Counted from the first letter of the stretch, positions 19,907 through 31,113 are shown. The stretch: 64,000 nucleotides of DNA from Chromatiaceae bacterium (GCA_027078745.1 JALWWO010000002.1:1-64000); one strand, 5' to 3'. The notes: generated from the sequence alone by a model not told the origin. Translations and numbers: made by a program.

Positions 19907-21985
19907 ATGGACGCCATCACCGCACCGGTCTCTCTCCTGATTCTCACTTCCAAAGAGGAAGAAGCGGAACGCATCATCACTACCTTGCGCAACGGAGGGC
20001 TGAGCGTTCACGGCGTCCATGCGGATGAGCTGCTGGAAGATTTCATCGTTGAGCAGGACATCGCTCTGATCCTCTGCTGCGAATACGACCCCAAGATCGA
20101 CTTGGAAGCTTGCATCGAGTCCTACCAATCCTTTGAAACCGATGTACCCCTGGTGGTCATCGCGGACATGGCCATGAGTCCGGAAACCCTGATCCATGCG
20201 ATGCGGCGAGGGGTGCGGGATGTGGTCAGGCAGGATGAAAAGGAACTCTTGCAGTTGGTCGTTGCGCGGGAACTGTCTGATCTGAAAAACAAGCAGACCA
20301 TACAAGAACTGCAAGATCGTCTGGAGGAATGCGAACAACGATCCCAACAGGCGATGAATGCCTCTGGAGAAGCGGTGGCTTTCATCCATGAGGGGATGCA
20401 TGTGCAGGCGAATCCCGCCTATTGCGAGCTCTTCGGCTTCGAGACAGAAGATGATCTCATCGGCTATACCTTGTTGGATCTAGTAGCAGATGAGTCCCAG
20501 CAGGAAATGCGAAAGACGATTCGTTCTCTCAATGCTCGCCAAGATGAGAGTCCGCTAACGCTGAACGTGGTCTGCGTGCGAACGGATGATACCCAATTCA
20601 ACGCCCGCATGGTGCTCTCTAAGTCCAGTTTGGATGGGGAACCCTGCATCCGCGCGGTGGTGCAGCAAATAGGAGACAGCGAGGCTGAACACTGTAAGGA
20701 TCAGGCTACTGGGTTAGCCAATTATCCAGCGCTCATTCGGGAATTGGCCAAGCTGTTGCAACAGGATGCGGCCACTGCGGACCGGGTGGGCATCATCTAT
20801 GTGGGTGTGCAAGTCTTCGATCGGATCGTGCAGAACGAAGGCTTTACCCAGGGACTTAAGGCCATGGGACAGTTCGGCACGGCATTGCAGAAATTGATCC
20901 CAGCCGGCACTTTTGCAGCACGGGTCTGCGACGATGGCTTTGTGATACTCCTTAAAAACGCAAGGGATCGGCAGCTGCTGCAACTTTCCTCGCTGATCGT
21001 GGAAAAAATCCGACTTCCTGCGGGTCGGACGGTCAAAGGCGATCAGAAGATCTGCAACACGGGGGCTGTGCTGGCCGAACCCGGGCATGATACGCCGGAA
21101 GAAGCTCTGAACACTGCTTATCGAGACTATCTCTTCGGCAGTCTGGAGGAACAGATGGGTGCTTCCCCCTCTTCTCAGATGCCCGCTTCCAAGCAGCCGG
21201 AAAGCGGTTATTCCTCAGAGATGAGCGACGAAGACAAGCTCTTCGCTGCCATGATCAACCGCGCCTTGACCGGCGATGGCTTCCAACTCGTCTATCAACC
21301 TATTGTCAGCCTCAAGGGGGATGCTCAAGAAAATTACAACGTATTCATTCGGCTGCGAGACGATCAGAAGCGCTTGCGGGAAGCCAAGGATTTTCTCTCG
21401 GTGGCTGTACGAGCTGGACGCATGGTCGCTGTGGATCGCTGGGTCATCGAGCATGCGATCGAGGAGGTGGCCAAGCAGCGTGCTCAGGGCAGAAAGGTGA
21501 ACTTCTTCATCAATTTGGCGCAGGAAACCCTGCAAGAAGAAAAATTATTGATTTGGATCTGTGATCAACTCCGCCGCTCGGAGGCCCGAGGTAACTGGTT
21601 CACTTTCCAAGTCATGGAGGATCACGCCCGCCGCCATTCCGTGGCCTTTTCCAAACTACAGGAAGGATTGAAGCGGGTGAAATGCAATGTGGCGCTCAAC
21701 CGCTTTGGTCAGGGACCCAGCCCCGAAGTATTGCTGCGCAACATTCGCACGGATTTTGTGAAGTTCATGCCGGAGCTCGGCAATGGGCTTGCAGATGATG
21801 AAGAAAAGCAGCAGCGCCTGATAAAGCTGATCGAAGTGGCCCAGGAGTTGGAGGTGCGCACAGTCGTCACCGGCGTGGAGGATGCCCGCACCCTCACGGT
21901 GCTCTGGCAGGTTGGTGTGGATTATGTGCAGGGAAATTTCCTCGGTCCTCCTGCACCCACCTTGGAGACCCCTGCTAACACTTAG
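19907..21985 (+). CDS. FimX-like degenerate GGDEF-EAL c-di-GMP receptor
   Basis: 692 residues in the FimX order: receiver-like N-domain (about 8-120), short coiled-coil (125-150), PAS (about 150-255), degenerate GGDEF (about 268-410), acidic/Ser-rich linker, EAL (about 440-690). The GGDEF signature is replaced by CDDGF (341-345), and the catalytic EAL triplet by NVF (478-480, YNVFIRL), so neither cyclase nor phosphodiesterase activity is expected. The closing part keeps the EAL-domain shape ('TGVEDARTLTVLWQVGVDYV'). FimX proteins bind c-di-GMP through the dead EAL domain and control type IV pilus assembly and twitching. That function is inferred by architecture. Confidence 0.85.
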   Translation: MDAITAPVSLLILTSKEEEAERIITTLRNGGLSVHGVHADELLEDFIVEQDIALILCCEYDPKIDLEACIESYQSFETDVPLVVIADMAMSPETLIHAMRRGVRDVVRQDEKELLQLVVARELSDLKNKQTIQELQDRLEECEQRSQQAMNASGEAVAFIHEGMHVQANPAYCELFGFETEDDLIGYTLLDLVADESQQEMRKTIRSLNARQDESPLTLNVVCVRTDDTQFNARMVLSKSSLDGEPCIRAVVQQIGDSEAEHCKDQATGLANYPALIRELAKLLQQDAATADRVGIIYVGVQVFDRIVQNEGFTQGLKAMGQFGTALQKLIPAGTFAARVCDDGFVILLKNARDRQLLQLSSLIVEKIRLPAGRTVKGDQKICNTGAVLAEPGHDTPEEALNTAYRDYLFGSLEEQMGASPSSQMPASKQPESGYSSEMSDEDKLFAAMINRALTGDGFQLVYQPIVSLKGDAQENYNVFIRLRDDQKRLREAKDFLSVAVRAGRMVAVDRWVIEHAIEEVAKQRAQGRKVNFFINLAQETLQEEKLLIWICDQLRRSEARGNWFTFQVMEDHARRHSVAFSKLQEGLKRVKCNVALNRFGQGPSPEVLLRNIRTDFVKFMPELGNGLADDEEKQQRLIKLIEVAQELEVRTVVTGVEDARTLTVLWQVGVDYVQGNFLGPPAPTLETPANT

Positions 21986-21986
21986 C

Positions 21987-22499
21987 TCACCAGGGCATAA
22001 ACCAGTTTATGAAATGGATGGGACGGCTGATGGTCCGGTTCATCACCGCCATATCACCGCTCATATGACGGGTGGTGCGGGTCATATCTCGGACCGAGCG
22101 GTCCAGCGTTTGAATGCTGATAAGCATGGGCTTGAGGGCGCTCACATCCCGCGACATGGATTCCATGCTGACTGCCATGGTGCGCACATTCGCGCTCATC
22201 TGGGCCACATTATCGGACATGGATTGCATGTTGCTGGCGAGCACCGTCATGTTGGAATCCACGCTGATGGCCATGTAATGCATGTCTTTGGCCAGGCTGA
22301 AAATGAGGTAAAACCCGTAGGCAGCGAGGATGATGAACGCGAACAGGGAGGGATAGACGATCAGTTCCCAGCGCTTCGCACTGCTCTCAAAGGCCTGAGA
22401 AAGGCGTTCGATAGCATAAGCATTGAGTTGATCGGTGCGGGGATGATTGTGATCCGGCAGGCGTTCGGAAGAAGGATTGTGCAGTTCTGCCATGGGCAT
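21987..22499 (-). CDS. Inner-membrane protein with long coiled-coil
   Basis: 170 residues: hydrophilic N-terminus, one membrane helix (about 49-70, YPSLFAFIILAAYGFYLIF), then about 85 residues of heptad-like sequence rich in Met, Ser and Thr (SMQSMSDNVAQMSANVRTM), and a hydrophobic tail. No known domain recognised. It is convergent with the FimX-like gene, leaving one base between stop codons, and follows the ParA gene by 208 nt. A structural or polar-localisation role would fit the company of ParA and FimX but is only a guess. ATG at 22493 is an alternative start. Confidence 0.7.
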   Translation of the reverse strand: MPMAELHNPSSERLPDHNHPRTDQLNAYAIERLSQAFESSAKRWELIVYPSLFAFIILAAYGFYLIFSLAKDMHYMAISVDSNMTVLASNMQSMSDNVAQMSANVRTMAVSMESMSRDVSALKPMLISIQTLDRSVRDMTRTTRHMSGDMAVMNRTISRPIHFINWFMPW

Positions 22500-22707
22500 T
22501 CGGTCGCTGTCAAACCAAGAAGTTTCTTACGAATCTAGCATAACTACATGGAAATACAACCCATTTTACTGACCGAAAGCCTTAGGTCTGAGGATGAGGA
22601 CAGCACATAGCACCCGGGCCGGTTGCCAGAAGCCTCATGATCGCGATGACGGCAAGAAAACGGGCGCCGACCAAATGTTCCTTTTCCAACCCTCGCGAAT
22701 CCGGGAT

Positions 22708-23337
22708 TCAACTCACCAAAGTGGGATACAGGGTGGCCGCCAAGGAGAAGAATTCCTGAGAGCCTTTGCTCCGAGGGTCCAGTTCGAACACAGCGAGCCC
22801 TTCGCTGAAGGACCGGCGGAAGAGGGTGCGCGCACCGATGCGAGGGCGAAGGAATTTAATCCCGGGCAGGGAGACCAGGGCAGCGGCAGCCTCGTTGGTC
22901 TCCCGAATGGCGTGATGAGTATCTCCCCGATTGATAAAGCCCAGGATCTGCGGTGGATTCTCCCGCAGATGCTGTACCATTTGGATGAATCGCTGGGTGG
23001 ACCAAATATCTGCTTGGGAAGGTGGAACCGGCACCACTACCCGATCGCAGAGTTGCAAAGCGCGCCGCATGGCTTCCATGTCTGCTGTACCCACATCAAT
23101 TACTGTCTCATCTGATTCTGCAAGCTGGGTGCGACGCAGTGCTTCCTTGTGGGCGACCTGAAGGACGGGTTCAAAGCCCTCTTCTGTCCGCACATCCACC
23201 ACATCTGTCAGGGTCTGTTGGGGATCTAGGTCGATCAATTGCACCTGTACTTCTGCCATGGCGAGCCATACGGCGAGGTTGAAGGAAATGGTGCTCTTGC
23301 CCGATCCCCCTTTTAAGCTGCCAATTACTGTGATCAT
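22708..23337 (-). CDS. ParA/MinD family ATPase
   Basis: 209 residues. Deviant Walker A KGGSGKST (about 9-16) with the signature lysine, then 'LIDLDPQQT' (about 35-43), as in small orphan ParA proteins that place chromosomes, chemoreceptor arrays, pili or carboxysomes. No ParB or parS-like sequence is seen nearby, so it is unlikely to be the chromosomal partition ATPase. A membrane coiled-coil protein and a FimX-like protein follow. Start at 23337 (MITVIGSLKGG) is the family-like N-terminus. Confidence 0.88.
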   Translation of the reverse strand: MITVIGSLKGGSGKSTISFNLAVWLAMAEVQVQLIDLDPQQTLTDVVDVRTEEGFEPVLQVAHKEALRRTQLAESDETVIDVGTADMEAMRRALQLCDRVVVPVPPSQADIWSTQRFIQMVQHLRENPPQILGFINRGDTHHAIRETNEAAAALVSLPGIKFLRPRIGARTLFRRSFSEGLAVFELDPRSKGSQEFFSLAATLYPTLVS

Positions 23338-23369
23338 CCAAAAATCCTGTGATTGCGCTCTCTGATCAG

Positions 23370-23402
23370 AAAAAACTCCCTGCACCTGCGGGGTACAGGG
23401 AG
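23370..23402 (-). terminator. Terminator of the clpS-clpA-DUF4412 operon
   Basis: Stem CTCCCTG / CAGGGAG with a partly paired interior, preceded on the plus strand by six A residues that read as a U tract on the minus strand. It lies just past the DUF4412 stop codon. Confidence 0.85.
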
Positions 23403-23423
23403 CGCTTGCGCTGGAATCAAAAG

Positions 23424-24200
23424 CTACCGCTGGGGGCGGAACGCACCGGGCATTCCAGGGGGGGTGCTCATGCGCTCGAAGCCTGCGGGCACACTAAACA
23501 GCTGATCCGGCTGTGGTCCCACATGGATGTTGTGCAATACCATGCCCATGCCCTGGGGATATTCCTGTTTGAGCGCGGTTTCCAGCACGGGATCATACCA
23601 TTCGAAGCTCTGCATCTGCCGCCCGTCAGGGGTCTTTAGATCCACACGCCACTTCTCCACAGGACGACCAGCGAACGTTTCATTTCCCAGAAAAACCCGT
23701 TCCATCTGCTGCCCATTGGATAACTCCTGGCGCAGGATAAAACCAGGACCCCTGCTCTTATCGATCCATTGTTTAATCCGTTCTTCCTTGCCGTTCCGAA
23801 AGGCTCGTATTTCCCAGATCACCGCTGGACGACCAGCAATTTCGGTTTCACCGAGCTTTCGGCAACGCATCTGAGGAGCCCCCGCACAGGGATTTTCTCC
23901 ATCCCGCTGTGCTCGAGCAGGGAGTTTTCGCTCCATATACTTTCGCTGGGCGGGGAACAGCACCCATTCAACCCCTCGATTCTCATCTGTAATCCGCACG
24001 ATCTGTTGCCCCTGATGATTCATTTCCATGCGCACCCGATTTTCCCCGACGAACAGCTTCCCCTGGGTGTGCGTTCCCCTGGGGCCCGTTTGCTGCAGAT
24101 CCGCAGAGAACTGGACATTGGCCAAGGCGATCTGCCCGATGGCGAGTGCTGCACAGCCTAGGATCCAGGCTGAAATGGATGGGCGGGTCTTTTTCATCAT
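23424..24200 (-). CDS. Periplasmic DUF4412-like protein
   Basis: 258 residues with a signal peptide (about 1-27, cleavage near ALA-NV). The mature part is beta-rich with repeated short motifs such as 'GKLFVGENRVRMEM' and 'GRPAVIWEIRAF', resembling DUF4412 or outer-membrane lipoprotein-sorting-like folds. Two cysteines (CAGAPQMRC) probably form a disulfide. The start at 24200 overlaps the clpA stop by 4 nt (ATGA), so it is co-translated with clpA, an unusual partner. Function unknown. Confidence 0.75.
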   Translation of the reverse strand: MMKKTRPSISAWILGCAALAIGQIALANVQFSADLQQTGPRGTHTQGKLFVGENRVRMEMNHQGQQIVRITDENRGVEWVLFPAQRKYMERKLPARAQRDGENPCAGAPQMRCRKLGETEIAGRPAVIWEIRAFRNGKEERIKQWIDKSRGPGFILRQELSNGQQMERVFLGNETFAGRPVEKWRVDLKTPDGRQMQSFEWYDPVLETALKQEYPQGMGMVLHNIHVGPQPDQLFSVPAGFERMSTPPGMPGAFRPQR

Positions 24201-26458
24201 TTCCTCCTCATGGGCGAATGAAACTGAAAGCAAAGGCGATCCCCTTGGACAGAGATGCGCACAGTTCCCCCCTCGGCCAACTGACCGAACAACAATTCAT
24301 CGGCCAGGGGTCGTTTGATCTGCTCCTGAATGATCCGAGCCATGGGGCGTGCCCCCATCTGTGGATCGTAACCCCGTTCCGCGAGCCAAGTGCGGGCTTC
24401 CGGATCCAAGATCATCTGCACCTGCTTTTCCGCAAGCTGCTGCTCAAGCGCCTGGACAAACTTATCCACTACGCGGGTGATGGTCTCCGGAGAGAGGGGG
24501 CGGAACTGTACGATGGCATCCAGGCGGTTGCGGAATTCCGGCGAAAAGTAGCGCTTTAGGACTTCCAAACCATCGGTGCCATGATCCTGTTCCAAGAACC
24601 CCATGGATCGCCGGCTGATCTCCGTGGCCCCCGCGTTGGTGGTCATCACCAGGACCACGTTGCGAAAATCCGTTTTGCGGCCGTTAGTATCTGTGAGGGT
24701 GCCGTGATCCATGACCTGCAACAGCAGATTGAAGACATCGGGATGGCCCTTTTCCACCTCGTCCAGCAGCAGCACTGCATGGGGATGCTGGTTGACGGCC
24801 TCGGTGAGCAGGCCTCCTTGATCGAAGCCCACATAGCCAGGCGGCGCGCCGATGAGGCGGGAAACTGTATGAGCTTCCATGTACTCCGACATGTCGAAGC
24901 GAATCAACGCCATGCCTAGGATCTGCGCTAACTGACGGGTTACCTCCGTCTTTCCTACGCCGGTGGGCCCAGCGAACAAGAAGGAACCGATCGGTTTTTC
25001 CGCAGCCCCCAATCCTGCGCGGTTCATGCGGATAGCAGCGGTCAGCACGTCGATAGCTTCGTCCTGCCCGAAGACCACCTGCTTGAGCTCCCGATCCAAA
25101 TGCTTCAGGGCTTCCCGATCCGAGTGGGACACCTGTTTCGGGGGAACACGGGCGATCTTGGCTACGATGGCCTCGATCTCTTCCACATCGATGGGTTTCT
25201 GCCGCTCTGCGGCTGGGCGAAGCTGCATTTGCGCACCGGCTTCATCGATCACATCGATTGCTTTGTCCGGTAGATGGCGGTCATGGATATATTTCTCAGC
25301 GAGTTCCGCCGCCGCTCGCAGGGCGGGTTGCGTGTACTGGACCGCATGATGCGCTTCAAAACGTGTCCGCAGGCCGAGCAGGATGTCGTAGGTTTCTTCC
25401 ACACTGGGTTCCAGAATATCGATCTTTTGAAAGCGCCGTGCGAGAGCGTGATCCTTTTCAAAGATCCCTCGGAATTCCTGATAGGTGGTGGAACCGATAC
25501 AACGCAATTCCCCGGAAGCCAGCATGGGCTTGATGAGATTCGAGGCGTCCATCGTTCCTCCGGAGGCGGAACCCGCACCGATGATGGTATGGATTTCATC
25601 GATGAACAGAATCGCTTGGGATTGCCGTTTCAGAGCAGACAGCAGGGCTTTCAGCCGCTTTTCAAAATCTCCTCGGTACTTGGTGCCTGCCACAAGCGCA
25701 CCGAGGTCTAAGGCGTAGATGGTGGTTTTCGCCAGGATCTCGGGTACCTCACCATCCACGATCTTCTTAGCTAGTCCCTCGGCGATAGCCGTTTTCCCCA
25801 CCCCAGCTTCTCCCACGAGCAAGGGATTGTTCTTGCGGCGACGACAGAGGATTTGCATCGTGCGCTCGATCTCTTCCCGACGACCGATGAGGGGATCGAT
25901 ACGTCCCTGCCGTGCCATCTCGTTGAGGTCGGTCGCAAAGCTTTCCAGGGGATCTGCCGTTTCCTTGGATTCCTCTTGGGACTGCTCTTCTGCGGTCTGT
26001 TCCTCTTCTCCTCGATCTTCTTCCGGCACTTTGGGAATGCCGTGGGAGATCACATTGACTACATCCAAACGGGTGATGGCCTGTTGGTTGAGGAAATAGA
26101 CCGCCTGAGAATCCTGTTCGCTGAAGAGAGCGACCAGTACATTGGCACCGTTCACCTCCTTTTTTCCGGCGGACTGCACCTGAAAAGCCGCTCTCTGCAA
26201 CACGCGCTTGAAGCCCAAAGTGGGTTGCGTCTCTCCTATCCCAGGGTCAGGAAGTTTGGGCGTGTTTTCCTCGATAAACCTGGAAATCTTACTGCGCAAT
26301 TCTTCCCGATCTGCACCGCAGGCGCGCAACACCCGGGCTGCTGTGGGATTATCCAGCAGAGAAAGCAGCAAATGTTCTACGGTGATGAATTCATGATGCC
26401 TTGCCCGTGCCCATTGGAAGGCTAGGTTAAGTGTGGACTCGAGTTCTTTATTGAACAT
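24197..26458 (-). CDS. clpA: ATP-dependent Clp protease ATP-binding subunit ClpA
   Basis: 753-residue Hsp100 unfoldase with Clp-N repeats, first Walker A GEAGVGKTAIAEGLA, second Walker A GPTGVGKTEVTRQLAQ, and no long middle coiled-coil, as expected for ClpA rather than ClpB. It feeds substrates to ClpP and takes N-degron clients from ClpS. It lies 16 nt after clpS, the standard arrangement. Confidence 0.97.
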   Translation of the reverse strand: MFNKELESTLNLAFQWARARHHEFITVEHLLLSLLDNPTAARVLRACGADREELRSKISRFIEENTPKLPDPGIGETQPTLGFKRVLQRAAFQVQSAGKKEVNGANVLVALFSEQDSQAVYFLNQQAITRLDVVNVISHGIPKVPEEDRGEEEQTAEEQSQEESKETADPLESFATDLNEMARQGRIDPLIGRREEIERTMQILCRRRKNNPLLVGEAGVGKTAIAEGLAKKIVDGEVPEILAKTTIYALDLGALVAGTKYRGDFEKRLKALLSALKRQSQAILFIDEIHTIIGAGSASGGTMDASNLIKPMLASGELRCIGSTTYQEFRGIFEKDHALARRFQKIDILEPSVEETYDILLGLRTRFEAHHAVQYTQPALRAAAELAEKYIHDRHLPDKAIDVIDEAGAQMQLRPAAERQKPIDVEEIEAIVAKIARVPPKQVSHSDREALKHLDRELKQVVFGQDEAIDVLTAAIRMNRAGLGAAEKPIGSFLFAGPTGVGKTEVTRQLAQILGMALIRFDMSEYMEAHTVSRLIGAPPGYVGFDQGGLLTEAVNQHPHAVLLLDEVEKGHPDVFNLLLQVMDHGTLTDTNGRKTDFRNVVLVMTTNAGATEISRRSMGFLEQDHGTDGLEVLKRYFSPEFRNRLDAIVQFRPLSPETITRVVDKFVQALEQQLAEKQVQMILDPEARTWLAERGYDPQMGARPMARIIQEQIKRPLADELLFGQLAEGGTVRISVQGDRLCFQFHSPMRRK

Positions 26459-26474
26459 GGCGGCGTTGATCGGC

Positions 26475-26798
26475 TTAGAGTGCTTCCATCGTACACAGCA
26501 AGGGATGCTGATGGCTGCGGGAGAAATCGTTTACCTGAGCAACCTTGGTTTCCGCTACATCTCGCGTGAAGATCCCACACAGACCGACACCTCGGGTGTG
26601 CACATGCAACATGACCTGAGTGGCCCTCGCCCGATCCATGTGAAAGAAGATTTCCAGTACTTGAACGACGAAATCCATGGGCGTGTAGTCATCGTTGTGC
26701 AGGAGCACCCGATACTTCGGCGGCTCTTTAGACTGAGGCTTTTGGGCTTGGACTGAAAGCGCCTCGTCTTCTGTTCCCGTTTGTGGATGCTTTCCCAT
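26475..26798 (-). CDS. clpS: ClpS adaptor protein
   Basis: 107 residues. N-end-rule adaptor for ClpA. The signature '[17 protein letters not shown]' and '[17 protein letters not shown]' are intact, including the Asp-Asp pair that helps bind the N-degron. It is first gene of the clpS-clpA-DUF4412 operon and divergent from the cold-shock gene, as commonly seen in gammaproteobacteria (cspD-clpS-clpA). Confidence 0.97.
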   Translation of the reverse strand: MGKHPQTGTEDEALSVQAQKPQSKEPPKYRVLLHNDDYTPMDFVVQVLEIFFHMDRARATQVMLHVHTRGVGLCGIFTRDVAETKVAQVNDFSRSHQHPLLCTMEAL

Positions 26799-26947
26799 GA
26801 ATCTTAAGAAGATCGCTCCTGTGATTTGACCGGTGCCATCGAATTATTATACTTTGTTCTCGAGGTGCGTCCTGAGCTTATGAAGGCGCACCCCCTATAG
26901 ACAAGCACAATCAGAGAAATTCTTGAAACCTTGGAGGAGTGCGCACG

Positions 26948-27154
26948 ATGATGACCGGTGTTGTCAAGTGGTTCAACAATGCCAAAGGATACGGATTTGT
27001 CAAACCGGATGGGCAAGATGAAGACGTATTCGTTCACTTTTCCGCCATCGATATGGACGGATACAAGACCTTGAAGGAGGGGCAAAAGGTTCAGTTCGAG
27101 ATCAGCCGCGGACCCAAGGGGCTGCACGCGGCCCGGGTGCACCGGCTGAGCTGA
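26948..27154 (+). CDS. cspD: Cold-shock domain protein, CspD-like
   Basis: 68 residues. A single OB-fold cold-shock domain with RNP1 KGYGFVKP and RNP2 VFVHFSA. It binds single-stranded nucleic acid. Position next to clpS argues for CspD, which in E. coli is a stationary-phase replication inhibitor, though the sequence alone does not separate CspD from other Csp proteins. GGAGGAG at 26933-26939 supports ATG at 26948; a second ATG follows directly at 26951. Confidence 0.93.
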   Translation: MMTGVVKWFNNAKGYGFVKPDGQDEDVFVHFSAIDMDGYKTLKEGQKVQFEISRGPKGLHAARVHRLS

Positions 27155-27176
27155 TTCCCTTCGTCAATCTCGCTGG

Positions 27177-27206
27177 AGGGGCGGCAATCGAGCCGCCCCT
27201 TTTTTC
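27177..27206 (+). terminator. Terminator after cspD
   Basis: Perfect stem GGGGCGGC / GCCGCCCC with a 6-nt loop followed by seven T residues, between cspD and the convergent icd gene. Confidence 0.93.
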
Positions 27207-27208
27207 CC

Positions 27209-28465
<1,257 letters not shown>

Positions 28466-28509
28466 GATTTCATCCTGCTGAGAAAAGACGCAGTGTAGCA
28501 AATTGCCCG

Positions 28510-29286
28510 TTACAGCAGATGGATGCGAGGGCGGCCGGTGCGGGGGTGCAGATCCACTTGCACCGGACAGCCAAAGGCCGTTCGCAGGTGCGCAGCGGTC
28601 AGAACCTGAGCCGGCTTACCGAGAGCGAGAATCTTCCCTCCGTGCAGCAGGAGCACCCGGCTGCTGTACTGAGCGACCAGATCTAGATCATGGGAGACCA
28701 GAGCCACCGCCAACCCCTTGCGCGTTGCCAGCTGAACCAGGAGCCGGAAGAGCTCTCCCTTATGTCGCAGATCCAGAAAGGCGGTGGGCTCATCTAAAAG
28801 GAGCACCTGGGGTTCTTGCGCCAAAGCCCGCGCGAGGAGCACCCGTTGACGTTCCCCGCCGGAAAGAGTCTGAATGGATCGATGGACGAGATCCGCACAA
28901 TGGGTTAGATCCAGGGCTTCCCGCGCGATGCGCAGATCTGCTTCCCCGTCGAATGAAAAGAAGCGCTGATGGGGAAAGCGACCCATGAGCACCACTTGCA
29001 GCGCAGAAAAGGCAAAGGAAAAGGAACTTTCCTGAGGCACCATGGCCACTTGCCGCGCGATGGCTGAACGGTTCAGCACAGACAGGGGCACCCCCCGCAG
29101 GCGGATTTCCCCCCGACTGGGCTGCAAAACCCCATCCATCAGATTGAGCAAGGTGCTCTTTCCGGAACCGTTCTGCCCCAGGATGGCGAGGATCTCCCCG
29201 GGATACAGTTCAAAATCGATGGCTTGCAAACAGGCTGTGGCACCGTACTGGAACCACAGATCCCGCACGCTCAGGACGGCCGCCAC
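28510..29286 (-). CDS. btuD: ABC importer ATP-binding protein, BtuD-like
   Basis: 258 residues of the FecCD-type importer ATPase family: Walker [12 protein letters not shown] (about 37-47), signature [15 protein letters not shown], Walker [14 protein letters not shown]. Powers uptake through the BtuC-like permease. It overlaps btuC by 16 nt and is the last of three genes. Substrate assignment to vitamin B12 rests on the binding protein; haem or an iron chelate remains possible. Confidence 0.88.
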   Translation of the reverse strand: MAAVLSVRDLWFQYGATACLQAIDFELYPGEILAILGQNGSGKSTLLNLMDGVLQPSRGEIRLRGVPLSVLNRSAIARQVAMVPQESSFSFAFSALQVVLMGRFPHQRFFSFDGEADLRIAREALDLTHCADLVHRSIQTLSGGERQRVLLARALAQEPQVLLLDEPTAFLDLRHKGELFRLLVQLATRKGLAVALVSHDLDLVAQYSSRVLLLHGGKILALGKPAQVLTAAHLRTAFGCPVQVDLHPRTGRPRIHLL

Positions 29287-30254
29287 TGGCTCCCCTGCCT
29301 TTTCAACAGATAGAGGAAGAAGGGGGCGCCGAAGCCGGCGGAGATCACGCCTACCGGCAATTCCTGAGGGGCGAGCAGACTGCGGGCCAAGCTATCCGCA
29401 AGCACCAAGAAGAGGGCACCCCCCAGGGCAGCGGCGGGCAGCAATACTCGATGATCGGGACCAAAGGCCATGCGCGCCAGATGAGGCGCGAGGAGTCCCA
29501 CAAAGCCGATGAGTCCGGAGAAGGCCACCACCAGCCCGACGAGAAGAGCGCTGAGCAAAATCAAGAACACTTGGGCGCGCACCACCGACAGTCCCAGACG
29601 CATCGCCATGTCCGCTCCCAGGGTGAGCAAGTTCAGGGGGCGGGCCAAGGCATAGATGCCTGCGCTAGCCAGCAGCACCCAGGGTGCGATCAGGACGACT
29701 TGTCCATAGGTCGCCTGAGAAAGATCCCCATAAAGCCAGGCGAACAAAGCATAGTGCTGATCGGGGGCAACCACGGAAAGCAGGAACAAGATGAGGGCGC
29801 TGAACAAGGTGTTCAGGATCACCCCGCTGAGCAGCAGCGCATGGCGATCCAAAAAAGCCCAGCGGCCCGCGATGACAAAGAGCAGGAGCAGACTGCCCAG
29901 GGCCCCCCCGAAGGAAAACAGGGGCAGGGGCAAGGCGTCTTCTGCGAAGACGATTCCCAACACTGCGCCCAGGGCGGAGCCGCTGGAAAGGCCGAGCACA
30001 AAGGGATCGGCCAGTGGATTGCGCAGGATCGCCTGAAACACAACGCCCCCCAAGGCCAGCCCAAAGCCCACCAGGGCTGCCAACAGGATCCTGGGCAAGC
30101 GCACTTCCAGCAGGATCGACCACATGATTTCCGAGCCCGCGAGCAACCCCGACAAATCGACCGCCGCCGTGCCCAGGAAGAGGGCGGCGAACATCAGGAG
30201 AAACAACAGAAGGCTCAGCCCGAAGAGGTGCCGCCAGAAATCCTTAGGGTTCAA
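29271..30254 (-). CDS. btuC: FecCD-family permease, BtuC-like
   Basis: 327-residue inner-membrane permease with about ten hydrophobic helices. The FecCD motifs 'LRLPRILLAALVGFGLALGG' and 'FVLGLSSGSALGAVLG' and the final 'DSLARSLLAPQELPVGVISA' are present. It forms the channel for a corrinoid or iron-chelate substrate. It overlaps btuF by 11 nt and btuD by 16 nt, so the three genes form one tight operon. Confidence 0.9.
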   Translation of the reverse strand: MNPKDFWRHLFGLSLLLFLLMFAALFLGTAAVDLSGLLAGSEIMWSILLEVRLPRILLAALVGFGLALGGVVFQAILRNPLADPFVLGLSSGSALGAVLGIVFAEDALPLPLFSFGGALGSLLLLFVIAGRWAFLDRHALLLSGVILNTLFSALILFLLSVVAPDQHYALFAWLYGDLSQATYGQVVLIAPWVLLASAGIYALARPLNLLTLGADMAMRLGLSVVRAQVFLILLSALLVGLVVAFSGLIGFVGLLAPHLARMAFGPDHRVLLPAAALGGALFLVLADSLARSLLAPQELPVGVISAGFGAPFFLYLLKRQGSQWRPS

Positions 30255-31113
30255 GATCGGACAGTTCAGGATGAAAAAGGGGAATCAGTCGTTCGAGGGC
30301 TTCCGGTGCTCTGGGGCCGGGCCGAGTCAACAAGTCCGCGTCCAGGGCATAAACCCGCCCGTCTCGCACGGCGGGAATCCTTCGCCATCTGGGCCAGAAA
30401 ATGCGAGCGGCCTTCTCCGCCCTGGGACTCTGGGCCAGGATCAAGAGGATCTCCGGTTTCCCCGTCAGGACGGTTTCCAAGCTGACTCGGGGATAGGGAC
30501 TGGGCAGATCTCGGGTCAGGTTGCGCCCCCCCGCCCGTTCGATCAGATCGTTGAGATAAGTATTCTTGTTTGCGGAAATCAGGGGCTTCAGGCTCAGTTG
30601 CAGGAAGACCAGGGGTTTAGGCAGATCCCGCACCCGGGCAGTCAGCGCCTCGATCCGTTCCCTCAGTGCCCGGGCGCGGGCCCTCGCCTCATCGGGAACG
30701 CCCGTGCGCACTCCGATGCGCACCAAGGATTCGAGCATTTGGGGAAGGGTTCTGGGATCGATGCGCAGCACCGGAATGCCCAGCTCCTGCAATCGGGCGA
30801 TCTGGGGGGCGGGATTGCCGTCCGCCGTGCCGATGGCCAGATCCGGTTTCAGGCTCAGAATCCGTTCCAGATTGAGCCGTACAAAACTGCCCACCTTGGG
30901 TTTCCGCCGCGCTTCCGGTGGATAGTCGCTGAACTGGGTCACGCCTACTACCCGATCCCCCAACCCCAGAAAATAGAGCATCTCGGTCACATTGGGTGCC
31001 AAGCTGAGAATTCTTTGTGGGGGGGAGTCAGACAGCTCCGCCGGGCGACCGGCGGAGACCGCCAAGAGCAAGCTGCAGAAGAACAGGAATCGGGGCAATC
31101 GCATCATCCGCAC
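30244..31113 (-). CDS. btuF: Periplasmic binding protein, BtuF-like
   Basis: 289 residues with a signal peptide (about 1-25). The BtuF-like 'ILSLAPNVTEMLYFLGLGD' opening and 'VGSFVRLNLERILSLKPDL' motif favour vitamin B12 over siderophores. First gene of the three-gene importer operon. The gap to the upstream pstB-type gene is only 44 bp, too short for a cobalamin riboswitch, so expression may depend on read-through from pst or on a short promoter. No TonB receptor is in the window to confirm the substrate. Confidence 0.85.
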   Translation of the reverse strand: MRMMRLPRFLFFCSLLLAVSAGRPAELSDSPPQRILSLAPNVTEMLYFLGLGDRVVGVTQFSDYPPEARRKPKVGSFVRLNLERILSLKPDLAIGTADGNPAPQIARLQELGIPVLRIDPRTLPQMLESLVRIGVRTGVPDEARARARALRERIEALTARVRDLPKPLVFLQLSLKPLISANKNTYLNDLIERAGGRNLTRDLPSPYPRVSLETVLTGKPEILLILAQSPRAEKAARIFWPRWRRIPAVRDGRVYALDADLLTRPGPRAPEALERLIPLFHPELSDLEP

